Shown here: positions 7,068 through 14,371 of the stretch, piece by piece
Layout of the letters: each line of letters starts with the position of its first letter
Numbering within the stretch: the stretch's first letter is position 1
DNA from: Bordetella parapertussis
GTDB taxonomy: Bacteria > Pseudomonadota > Gammaproteobacteria > Burkholderiales > SG8-41
Assembly: GCA_945861275.1 (NCBI GenBank)
Contig: CAMATZ010000009.1
Coordinates: forward strand, 62,001-126,000
Length of the DNA: 64,000 nucleotides
Direction of reading: 5' to 3'
Notes under the pieces: generated by a model
What the model was told of the DNA's origin: nothing
The model's database searches: none
The model's input: only the letters and a program-made list of their open reading frames with translations
Position numbers and translations under genes: made by a program

Positions 7068-7729
7068 CCGGTCGTGAATATAAGAAAGTACTGGTTCGGC
7101 AGGAACGCATGCTCCTCGGCCAGTGCGTAGCCCGCGCGCTTCAACTCGTCTTTGACCTGCTCAGGTGCGATGCGCGCGGCCTTGGGCGGGCCCTCCGCAG
7201 AATCCATGCGGAAATCGATGATCGCGATGCGTCCTCCGGGTTTCAGCGAGTTCTGCAGTTGGCGGAAATAGCGGTCGCGGTCTTCCACGTGATGGTAGAC
7301 ATCGACGAGGATAATCAGATCGGCTTTCTCCGGCAACCGTGGATCGCCAGGCTTGGCGGCCAATGCGATCACGTTCTTGAGTCCCTCGCGCTTGGCGCGC
7401 TCGGTCAGGTACTTCACCATATCGGGTTCAGTGTCAACGCCGTATACCCGCCCCTGCGGCACCCTGTTTGCGAAACGCACGGAAAAATAACCAGTGCCCG
7501 AACCAATATCCGCGATAACCGCATCCGGCTTGAGTTTCAGCGCCTGAATGACTTCGCGGGGTTTTTGCCACGCATCACGCTTGGGGTCGTCGAAAACCTG
7601 CGCCCACTTCTGTGCGTCACTGAAGCTGTGGGCATGAGTATGGGGCGACTGCGCCGCTGCCGGGTTTGCGAGCAGCAGCGCACCCAGCATTGCCATCGGA
7701 AACACGCGGGCCAACAGGGTGTGTTTCAT
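7064..7729 (-). CDS. Exported class I SAM-dependent methyltransferase
   Basis: The mature domain has the Rossmann-type SAM motif VIADIGSGTGYFSVRFA (about residues 70-86), an acidic residue after strand 2 (YGVDTEP) and LIILVDVYHHVEDRDRYFRQL followed by LKPGGRIAIIDFR. These are the typical elements of a class I methyltransferase. Unusually, it begins with a signal peptide (hydrophobic run ending NPAAAQSPH) and a histidine-rich linker HTHAHSF. Periplasmic SAM methyltransferase-like proteins of this type are known in proteobacteria but their substrate is not. The ATG at 7729 has AAGGA at ideal distance; an ATG two codons earlier is possible. It is followed by a coupled 48-residue frame and preceded by the Met/His-rich protein gene on the same strand. 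Confidence 0.8.
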   Translation of the reverse strand: MKHTLLARVFPMAMLGALLLANPAAAQSPHTHAHSFSDAQKWAQVFDDPKRDAWQKPREVIQALKLKPDAVIADIGSGTGYFSVRFANRVPQGRVYGVDTEPDMVKYLTERAKREGLKNVIALAAKPGDPRLPEKADLIILVDVYHHVEDRDRYFRQLQNSLKPGGRIAIIDFRMDSAEGPPKAARIAPEQVKDELKRAGYALAEEHAFLPNQYFLIFTTG

Positions 7730-7821
7730 TTTCATTTCCTTACTGTTTTTGAATTGCGGTTTGCATCTTGAACGAAACTGAGCATACAGCGGCACGGTTT
7801 GCCGTGCCGCTGCAGCCCGGG

Positions 7822-8268
7822 TCAGTGCGCGTGCCCGGTAGCGGCCGGTGCAGCGGCATTAGTACCGGCACCCATGCGACCGTGCATTCCGCGATGCTCA
7901 GGCAGCGTGATGCCCTTTTCCTGGGCGCGCTTTTGCATCTCGGTGCGGGTAGCTTCGGCGACTTTCTGACGTTCCTCCGGCGTCTTGGCGTTGTGCATCT
8001 TTTCCTGAATCGCAGTGCGTTCTTCGGGGGTCAACAGCTGTTGGCCCGCCTGCGGCGCCGTGCCGCCGTGGCCCGCCGCGCCAGAACCCATGCCGCCGTG
8101 CATGGCTGCGGGCCCCATTCCGCCCTGCATACCGTGCTGCATGCCACCTTTCGCATGCGATCCCATGCCGGCGCCCGTATGCCCCGGGTTTGCCGATACA
8201 ACAGCCGCAGCAATGCCGAGGCTTAATGACGTGCCAATTCCAACCATCCATTTGTGCGAGCGTTTCAT
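7822..8268 (-). CDS. Met/His/Gly-rich periplasmic protein with LTPEER motif
   Basis: This 148-residue protein has a signal peptide (about residues 1-26, ends VVSANPG). A low-complexity segment rich in Gly, Met and His follows (HGMQGGMGPAAMHGGMG style), and then a helical segment LTPEERTAIQEKMHNAKTPEERQKV. The latter resembles the LTxxQ/LTPEER repeats of Spy/CpxP-type periplasmic chaperones. The Met/His-rich part suits copper or other metal binding. It is transcribed away from an OmpR-type two-component system 228 bases upstream, which suggests that it is a target of that system and takes part in envelope or metal stress. The function is inferred from composition and context. Confidence 0.65.
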   Translation of the reverse strand: MKRSHKWMVGIGTSLSLGIAAAVVSANPGHTGAGMGSHAKGGMQHGMQGGMGPAAMHGGMGSGAAGHGGTAPQAGQQLLTPEERTAIQEKMHNAKTPEERQKVAEATRTEMQKRAQEKGITLPEHRGMHGRMGAGTNAAAPAATGHAH

Positions 8269-8323
8269 GATCAGTTCCTTTTCGATAAAGTTAAGTGTGG
8301 TTACTTTGATCGCCTGACGCCAG

Positions 8324-8443
8324 TGTTACTTGTCGTGTAACAGGCCATCTCCGCAGAACCGATTAAAGCAATAAACTGTAACGGGCTTGTTGCAGAAAAG
8401 CGCCCATTCGTATCACAGCCTTGCGCCACAAGAGGGCTGTTAC
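8324..8443. promoter_or_regulatory. Cluster of TGTTAC/GTAACA half-sites between divergent genes
   Basis: TGTTAC (8324-8329) and GTAACA (8337-8342) form a dyad; TGTAAC recurs at 8377-8382 and TGTTAC at 8438-8443. They lie between the Met/His-rich protein gene and the response regulator gene. OmpR-family regulators often bind such repeated hexamers, so this is a candidate autoregulatory region. Confidence 0.4.
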
Positions 8444-8496
8444 ACTGCGATACAATTTTCCGGCGCGTCATTTCACCGGTTCGGTATAAATCAGGC

Positions 8497-9222
8497 ATGG
8501 CTTCCGCAGATCACATTCTCGTTGTAGATGACGATTCGCAGATTCGCAGCCTGCTGAGCGAATATCTGCAGAAGCAGGGTTATCGCGTAACCACCGTGGC
8601 GGATGGCAAAGGGTTGCGTGCGGCCATGGCGACGTCACACCCTGATGTCATCATTCTTGACCTGATGCTGCCCGGTGAAGACGGTCTCACGCTGTGTCGC
8701 GATTTGCGCGCCCAATCGGATGTGCCTGTCATCATGCTGACGGCGCGCGGCGACGAAACAGACCGCATTGTCGGGCTTGAAATGGGAGCGGATGACTATC
8801 TTCCCAAACCGTTTAATCCCCGAGAACTGCTGGCGCGGATAAAGAGCGTGCTGAGGCGCGCGCGATCTCTCCCCGAAAACCTGAAATCCGTGGCAAGCGG
8901 CGTTTACCGGTTCGCCGGCTGGTTGCTGGACGCTGCAACCCGTAATCTGACTTCGCCAGAGGGCGTTGTTATCGCTCTGAGCGGCACGGATTTCAGGTTG
9001 CTGAAAATTTTTCTGGATCACCCCAACCGCGTGCTGACGCGCGACCAGTTAATCGACCTCATGCTGTCGCGCGATGCCGGGCCATTTGATCGTGCCATCG
9101 ACGTGCAGGTGAGCCGCCTGCGGCAACGTCTCGCTGAGGATGCCAAGGAGCCCGTCATCATCAAGACCATCCGCGGGCAGGGTTATGTGTTCGCCGCACA
9201 CGTCGTTACCAGCGCACAATGA
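8497..9222 (+). CDS. OmpR-family two-component response regulator
   Basis: The protein has 241 residues. The receiver domain has acidic residues D11-D13, the phosphorylation site D55 in VIILDLMLPGEDG, and the conserved lysine in DDYLPKPFNPREL. A winged-helix DNA-binding domain follows, ending KTIRGQGYVFA. This is the layout of OmpR/RstA/PhoP-type regulators. The stop overlaps the start of the kinase gene by four bases (ATGA), so the two are translationally coupled. The divergent Met/His-rich secreted protein gene and the TGTTAC repeats upstream point to regulation of an envelope or metal response. The exact signal is unknown. Confidence 0.92.
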   Translation: MASADHILVVDDDSQIRSLLSEYLQKQGYRVTTVADGKGLRAAMATSHPDVIILDLMLPGEDGLTLCRDLRAQSDVPVIMLTARGDETDRIVGLEMGADDYLPKPFNPRELLARIKSVLRRARSLPENLKSVASGVYRFAGWLLDAATRNLTSPEGVVIALSGTDFRLLKIFLDHPNRVLTRDQLIDLMLSRDAGPFDRAIDVQVSRLRQRLAEDAKEPVIIKTIRGQGYVFAAHVVTSAQ

Positions 9223-10640
9223 ACCTGCTTCCCCGCTCTTTGTTTAGCCGCCTGGTGCTGGTGCTGCTCAGCGGCCTGATTATCGCGCAGCTATTGAGCT
9301 TTGCGGTGCATATCCATGATCGCGGGGAACTGATTGCGCAGGCCAGCGGCATGCAATCCGCACAACGCATCGCCGATATCGTCAGGTTGCTCGAATCGAT
9401 TACGCCATCCGAACGCAGAAAAATTGTGCAAGTGCTCAGTGCGCCGCCGCTGGCGATCAGTCTGGATCGAAGTCCCCTGGCGCTGCGCGGCGATGTTGCG
9501 GATGAAGGCGTTCGTGCAACGGTATTCGCGACGATGCTGCGTCGCTTTCTGCCCGAAGGCCGGGCAGTCGCGGTGAATGTCACCGAAACTGAAGGTGTGC
9601 CTTTCACGCCCGGCGCGATGCGCGGATTCAAGGGCGGTGACGGCACCGGTGAATGGATGCCCATGATGCGGCATGCCCAGCCGGGCCTGTCGTTTGTCGC
9701 GCAGGTGCGCCTGCAGGACGGCGCGCTGGTCACGTTTGATACACGGCAAGCGCAAGCCACTGCAAGCTGGCCCTACCGCTTGCTGATCAGCATTGCGTTA
9801 CTGTTGACGGCAGTCGTGTTCGTATCGCTGATTGCGGTGCGTTGGGCCATACGCCCGCTCAATACGCTGGCCGAAGCCGCTGAGGAACTGGGCAAAAACA
9901 TTAACCGTCCCCCACTGCAGGAATCAGGGCCGCTCGAAGTGGTGCGTGCCGCGCGTGCGTTCAACACCATGCAGTCCCGTCTCGCGGGTTACCTGCGTGA
10001 TCGCACGCGTGTGCTGGCCGCGATGTCACATGATCTGAAGACGCCGATCACACGCTTGCGTCTGCGTTCCGAGTTGCTCGACGATGCGCAACTAAGGGCC
10101 CGCTTCACCGGGGACCTGCAGGAAATGGAATCCATGGTGGGCGCGACGCTGGATTTTCTGCACGGGATGGAGAATGGCGAAGCGGTAAAACCGGTGGATA
10201 TCATGGCGCTACTCGAAAGCCTGCAAGCGGACATCCAGGAAACGGGAGGCACGATCGGTATCCAGGGCAAGGTGTCCAGCCCTTATCCAGGGCGACCGCA
10301 AGCCCTGAAGCGCTGCCTCGGTAATCTGGTGGAAAATGCGGTGAAATATGGCACAGCCGCCATGATTGTGATTGACGACAACGGCCAAAGGCTTGAGATA
10401 AGAATTCAGGATGAAGGTCCCGGATTGCCGCCGTCAGAATTGGAGAAAGTGTTCGAGCCTTTCTATCGTGTAGAAGGCTCGCGCAACCGTGACACCGGAG
10501 GCACTGGACTGGGTTTGACCATAGCCCGAAGCGTCGCCGAGATTCATGGCGGCAGCTTGAGTCTCAATAACCGGGCCGGGGGCGGCCTGGAAGCACGGTT
10601 GACGTTACCCCGAACGTTGACATCGCCAAGCAAAAAGTAA
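9219..10640 (+). CDS. Sensor histidine kinase (EnvZ/RstB-like)
   Basis: This is a membrane sensor kinase of 473 residues and the partner of the preceding regulator. It has an N-terminal transmembrane helix (about 10-30), a periplasmic sensing domain up to about residue 180, a second helix (about 186-206) and a HAMP domain (RWAIRPLNTLAEAAEEL). The dimerisation helix has the phosphorylated H271 in MSHDLKTPITRLRLR. The ATPase domain has NLVENAVKYG (N box), DEGPGLPPSELEKVFEPFYR (G1/F) and GTGLGLTIA (G2). All catalytic motifs are intact. The signal is unknown. The periplasmic domain is not obviously metal-rich, so sensing of metal is not directly supported. Confidence 0.92.
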   Translation: MNLLPRSLFSRLVLVLLSGLIIAQLLSFAVHIHDRGELIAQASGMQSAQRIADIVRLLESITPSERRKIVQVLSAPPLAISLDRSPLALRGDVADEGVRATVFATMLRRFLPEGRAVAVNVTETEGVPFTPGAMRGFKGGDGTGEWMPMMRHAQPGLSFVAQVRLQDGALVTFDTRQAQATASWPYRLLISIALLLTAVVFVSLIAVRWAIRPLNTLAEAAEELGKNINRPPLQESGPLEVVRAARAFNTMQSRLAGYLRDRTRVLAAMSHDLKTPITRLRLRSELLDDAQLRARFTGDLQEMESMVGATLDFLHGMENGEAVKPVDIMALLESLQADIQETGGTIGIQGKVSSPYPGRPQALKRCLGNLVENAVKYGTAAMIVIDDNGQRLEIRIQDEGPGLPPSELEKVFEPFYRVEGSRNRDTGGTGLGLTIARSVAEIHGGSLSLNNRAGGGLEARLTLPRTLTSPSKK

Positions 10641-10765
10641 TGCCCGAAGACAACAGCAGGCGAGGGAGATTGCAAACACGCGCACGGCGCACGCCAGCGC
10701 GTGTATGGCGGCCAAAACGCTTTTGGTTTTGCCCACGCCGCCGCGTAAATGCGGAACTCAAAACG

Positions 10766-10793
10766 GTGGGCACAAAAACGTGCCTACCCTATC
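10766..10793. repeat. Short hairpin GGCAC-loop-GTGCC in intergenic repeat
   Basis: GGTGGGCACAAAAACGTGCC with a following TACCC forms a stem-loop between the kinase gene and the ThDP enzyme gene. There is no T tract, so it resembles an intergenic repeat more than a classical terminator. Confidence 0.4.
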
Positions 10794-10860
10794 AATGCGT
10801 CGTATCATCGTGTCTGACACAACACGCCACTTAAACTGCCGCTGCAACCCTTATTAATAT

Positions 10861-10884
10861 TATTCAATAAAAACAAATACTTAC
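10861..10884 (+). repeat. Dispersed A-rich motif, copy 2
   Basis: TATTCAATAAAAACAAATA plus CTTAC. It differs from copy 3 at 18724-18747 by one base over 24. It lies immediately before the AAAGGA ribosome site of the ThDP enzyme gene. Confidence 0.7.
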
Positions 10885-10897
10885 AAAGGAACTCGCC

Positions 10898-12811
10898 ATG
10901 GATGACACCACCCCACCCAAGCTACCGCTATCCCCCGACGCGCAACCCACGCTGGATCGCCGCTCCTTCCTGAAAGGCACGGCTGCCGCCGCCGGCGCTG
11001 TCGTTGCCGCCACTACCACCATCGCACAGGCAGCAGAAACTGCAACCAAACCCGCAGTCAGCAAACTACCCAGCGAAACCTTCATCACCAATCCCGGCTC
11101 GGACTTCATGGCCGACGTGATCAAGGCCACCGGCATCAAGTACCTCGCGATCAATCCTGCGGCCGGTTTTCGCAGCCTGCAGGAATCGATCATCAATCAT
11201 CTGGGCAACAAGAATCCGGAAATTCTCACCTGCCTGCACGAAGAAACCGCTGCCGGCATGGCGCACGGCTACGGCAAGGCCACGGGTGAATTGATGGGCG
11301 TGATGCTGCACGGCACGGTGGGTTTGCAGCATGCGACGATGGCGATTTACAACGCGTGGTGCGACCGCGCGCCGATGATGATTTTCGCCGGCAACGGCCT
11401 GCGCTCCGACACGCGCCGGCCCGGCGTCGAATGGAATCACAGCGTGCAGGATCCGGGCACTCTGGTGCGCGACTACACCAAGTGGGACGATCAGCCGATA
11501 TCGTTGCAAAGCTTCGCCGAATCGACAGTGCGCGCGTGCCAGTACGCGCTGACCGCGCCGTTCGCGCCGGTGATGGTCACCACCGACATGGATATCCAGG
11601 AAGAAGACAATCACGATGCCGCGAAACTGCGCATTCCAAAAATGGCTCGCATCGTACAGCCGCAGGGCAACACCAGCGCGTTGAACGAGGCCGCGCGCAT
11701 GCTCATCGCCGCGCAAAAGCCGGTGATCATCGCCGATCGCGCGGTGCGCTCGCAGGAGGGCGTGAAACTGATGGTCGAACTTGCCGAGGCGCTGGGCGCG
11801 CCGGTCGTTGACAACGGCCAGCGCATGAATTTTCCCAACACCCACGACCTCGATTGCTCGTTTCTGCGCCAGACCCTGCTGCGCGACGCCGATGTGATAC
11901 TGCTGCTCGAAGTGGCCGATCCGTGGGGCAATCTGAATTCGTTTGCCGATCCCTACAAGACCTACCGCCGCATTATCAAGCCCGATGCGAAGGTGATTAC
12001 CATCGGCATGCGCGAGGTGTATCTCAAAGCGAACTTCCAGGATTTCCAGCGCCATCAGGCGGTGGATCTGCCGATCGGCGGTGACGTGCAGGCGACACTG
12101 CCGGATTTAATCGAAGCCATCAATCGTGCAGCCCCGAATGCCGCGGCGGTGAGCCAGCGCCGCGCCACTTACGCCAAAATGCACAACGAGATGCGCGCAC
12201 GCGACAAGCAAAACGCCACGCTGGGCTGGGATGCGTCACCCATTTCAACCGCGCGGCTGGCGGCGGAAACCTGGCAGGTGATCAAGAATGAAAAATGGTC
12301 GCTGGTCACCAGCGACCGTATCGCATGGGCGCGCCGTTTGTGGCCGGTGAATGAATATCACCAGATGCTCGGCGGCTCCGGCGGACAAGGCCAGGGCTAC
12401 TACATGGCGGCCTCGGTGGGCGCCGCACTTGCCAACCGCGACCGCGGCATACTCTCGGTGAATTTCCAACCCGACGGCGACGCGATGTACGCGCCCGGCT
12501 CGTTGTGGACGGCGGCGCATCACAAGATACCGATGCTGATCGTGATGCACAACAACCGTTGCTACCATCAGGAGATCATGCACGTGGCGCGCATGGCGGC
12601 GATTCATAATCGCCCGCAACATACCGCGCGCATCGGCACCGAGATCACCAATCCCGATATCGATTTCGCCAAGCTCGCGCAGAGCATGGGCGTGTGGGCG
12701 GAAGGCCCCATCAGCGACCCCGCCAGACTCGGTCCGGCGCTACAGCGCGCTATCGCAGTGGTTAAACAAGGCCGGCCCGCGCTGGTGGACGCGGTGTGTC
12801 AGGGGCGCTGA
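10898..12811 (+). CDS. Tat-signal thiamine-diphosphate-dependent enzyme (acetolactate synthase/decarboxylase superfamily)
   Basis: This is a 637-residue enzyme of the POX/ALS/benzoylformate decarboxylase superfamily. The Pyr domain has the cofactor-activating glutamate in CLHEETAAGMAHGYGKATG. The central domain is present. The PP domain has the ThDP/Mg motif starting at GDAMYAPGS and ending in HNNRCYH. Residues 1-45 carry a twin-arginine signal, RRSFLKG at 21-27, followed by an Ala-rich hydrophobic stretch, which is unusual because ThDP enzymes of this family are normally cytoplasmic. Export as a folded holoenzyme through Tat would fit. The ribosome site AAAGGA is 8-9 bases upstream. The substrate is not evident. 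Nearby Mo-hydroxylase and UbiD genes suggest an aromatic or 2-oxo acid, but that is only a contextual guess. Confidence 0.82.
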   Translation: MDDTTPPKLPLSPDAQPTLDRRSFLKGTAAAAGAVVAATTTIAQAAETATKPAVSKLPSETFITNPGSDFMADVIKATGIKYLAINPAAGFRSLQESIINHLGNKNPEILTCLHEETAAGMAHGYGKATGELMGVMLHGTVGLQHATMAIYNAWCDRAPMMIFAGNGLRSDTRRPGVEWNHSVQDPGTLVRDYTKWDDQPISLQSFAESTVRACQYALTAPFAPVMVTTDMDIQEEDNHDAAKLRIPKMARIVQPQGNTSALNEAARMLIAAQKPVIIADRAVRSQEGVKLMVELAEALGAPVVDNGQRMNFPNTHDLDCSFLRQTLLRDADVILLLEVADPWGNLNSFADPYKTYRRIIKPDAKVITIGMREVYLKANFQDFQRHQAVDLPIGGDVQATLPDLIEAINRAAPNAAAVSQRRATYAKMHNEMRARDKQNATLGWDASPISTARLAAETWQVIKNEKWSLVTSDRIAWARRLWPVNEYHQMLGGSGGQGQGYYMAASVGAALANRDRGILSVNFQPDGDAMYAPGSLWTAAHHKIPMLIVMHNNRCYHQEIMHVARMAAIHNRPQHTARIGTEITNPDIDFAKLAQSMGVWAEGPISDPARLGPALQRAIAVVKQGRPALVDAVCQGR

Positions 12812-12824
12812 GTTCGTGACACGT

Positions 12825-12887
12825 GAAGGGTGAAGAGTGAAGGGGTACCCCGCCCACCCTTCACTCTTCACCCTTCCCCCTTCACGT
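12825..12887. repeat. Imperfect palindrome of GTGAAGGG-type heptamers
   Basis: GTGAAGGGTGAAGAGTGAAGG on the left is mirrored by CCTTCACTCTTCACCC and CCTTCACG on the right around a short GTACCCCGCC loop. The same family recurs at 14310-14371 and 40817-40900. It lies between convergent genes and could serve as a bidirectional terminator. Confidence 0.65.
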
Positions 12888-12889
12888 CT

Positions 12890-13258
12890 TCAAAAGTCCC
12901 TCAACAGCGGCACATCTTTCGCTGCCGGCGGATTTTTGACCGTGCTCAAGTACGCGTGCATGTCGGCCAGTTCCTGCTCCGGCAGGGTTTTCTCGCTATA
13001 GGGGATCATCACCAGTCTCGGCTTGCGTACTTGTTGCGCGAAGGCTGCATAAGGCCACACGCCCGGTGCGATTTTCGGACCCGCGCCGCGTTCGCCGCCC
13101 TGTCCTACCGTACCGTGGCAGGTATCGCACAAATGATGCTTAAAGGCCTTGAAACCACGCGCGGCATCACCCGCCGCTGCTTCCTGCGCGAACGGCGTGG
13201 CGGAAAATCCTGCGAGACACGCGGCGGCTAACAATGCGAACAATAACTTGCGGTTCAT
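12890..13258 (-). CDS. Periplasmic class I cytochrome c
   Basis: The protein has 122 residues with a signal peptide (cleavage near TPFAQ) and a single haem-binding motif CDTCH near residue 46. A distal methionine, the likely sixth haem ligand, is available in LVMIPYSEKTLPEQELADMHAYLSTV, the normal C-terminal pattern of small cytochromes c. I chose the ATG at 13258 because AGGGAG lies at suitable distance; a GTG two codons earlier is possible. It is the last gene of a run of minus-strand genes (CoxG-, CoxM-, CoxL- and CoxS-like, UbiD, Bug). It could be the electron acceptor for the molybdenum hydroxylase encoded there, which is inference from position. Confidence 0.88.
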   Translation of the reverse strand: MNRKLLFALLAAACLAGFSATPFAQEAAAGDAARGFKAFKHHLCDTCHGTVGQGGERGAGPKIAPGVWPYAAFAQQVRKPRLVMIPYSEKTLPEQELADMHAYLSTVKNPPAAKDVPLLRDF

Positions 13259-13335
13259 AAACACTCCCTGAGTATGGTGACGGTCATTCTGTCGCCACGC
13301 AACGGCATCGTCAATGCGGGTACGCCGGGCCTGCG

Positions 13336-14295
13336 TTATTCCGGCTTGATGCCAACTTGTTGTGCTACTTTCTTGTAGCGTTCGATATCGCTGTTGATGC
13401 GAACTTTAAACCCCGCGCTCGCTGTCGCCACGGCTTCCGCGCCGCCCACCACAGCGAGACGCTCTTTGACTTCGGGGCGCTTCAAGGCGTCCGCCGACGC
13501 CGCATAGAGCTTGTTGATGATCCCCGCAGGCGTCCCCGTGGGCACGAAAAAACCCACCCAGATGGATGCATCAACACCGGCCACGCCCATCTCCTGCGCC
13601 GTGGCGTAGTCGGGAACCAGCGGCGAACGCTTGGCAGTGGTGATGCCGAGCACCTTGACGCGCTTGCCCTGCAAGTGCGGAGACACGCCAGGCATGCCGG
13701 CGATGGTAAATGTCACATCGTTGGTCGCCACCGCCACTACCGCGGGCGCGCCGCCCTTGTACGGCACATGCACCATTTTCACACCCGCCGCAGCGGCCAG
13801 CCATTCGCTCGCCATGTGATTCACCGAACCGGTACCGGGCGAGCCGAAGGTCACCACACCCGGTTTGGCGCGTGCCGCCGCGACCAATTCCTTGATGCTG
13901 TTGATCGGCGACTGGACATTCACCACGATCAGCATCGGCGCATCGCTCAGCATGATGACCGGCTGAAATGTTTTTTCGGGATCGTAGGGCAGGGTCTTGA
14001 ACATCACCGGGTTCACCGCGAATTCACCGGTGTGCGCCGACAGCAGAGTGTAACCATCGGCGTTCGCCTTGGCCGCCGCCGCCGCGCCGATAAAGCCGTT
14101 GGCCCCCGGACGGTTATCCACCACGAATTGCCAGCCCAGCGCCTCGGTAATCTTGCCGGTGACAATACGCGTCGAAGTATCCACCACGCCGCCGGGCGCA
14201 AAGGACACCAGCACGCGGATGGATTTGGTGGGGTAGTCCTGTGCCGCTGCCGCCAGCGGCAGAACCATTGCCAACATAGTCAGTAGTTGCTTCAC
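13336..14295 (-). CDS. Bug/TctC-family periplasmic solute-binding receptor
   Basis: This receptor of 319 residues has a signal peptide (about 1-18, ends AAAAQ). The hallmark mature N-terminus is YPTKSIRVLVSFAPGGVVDT, followed by VVDNRPGANGFIGAAAAAKANADGYTLL. It binds a carboxylated solute in the periplasm. It sits between the UbiD decarboxylase and the cytochrome c genes on the same strand, so it probably delivers the substrate of the hydroxylase/decarboxylase pathway encoded upstream. An aromatic acid is the simplest guess. The ribosome site GGAGAA lies just before the ATG. No membrane components of a tripartite transporter are present. Confidence 0.9.
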   Translation of the reverse strand: MKQLLTMLAMVLPLAAAAQDYPTKSIRVLVSFAPGGVVDTSTRIVTGKITEALGWQFVVDNRPGANGFIGAAAAAKANADGYTLLSAHTGEFAVNPVMFKTLPYDPEKTFQPVIMLSDAPMLIVVNVQSPINSIKELVAAARAKPGVVTFGSPGTGSVNHMASEWLAAAAGVKMVHVPYKGGAPAVVAVATNDVTFTIAGMPGVSPHLQGKRVKVLGITTAKRSPLVPDYATAQEMGVAGVDASIWVGFFVPTGTPAGIINKLYAASADALKRPEVKERLAVVGGAEAVATASAGFKVRINSDIERYKKVAQQVGIKPE

Positions 14296-14309
14296 ATTTT
14301 CTCCTTTGG

Positions 14310-14371
14310 ATTCGTGAAGGAGTGAAGGAGTGAAGGAGGTACCCCATTCACATATTCACCTCTTCACGCCT
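14310..14371. repeat. Imperfect palindrome of GTGAAGGAG-type heptamers
   Basis: GTGAAGGAGTGAAGGAGTG on the left and CACCTCTTCACGCCTTCAC on the right surround GGTACCCC. It is a relative of the element at 12825 and lies between the UbiD and Bug genes. Confidence 0.6.
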
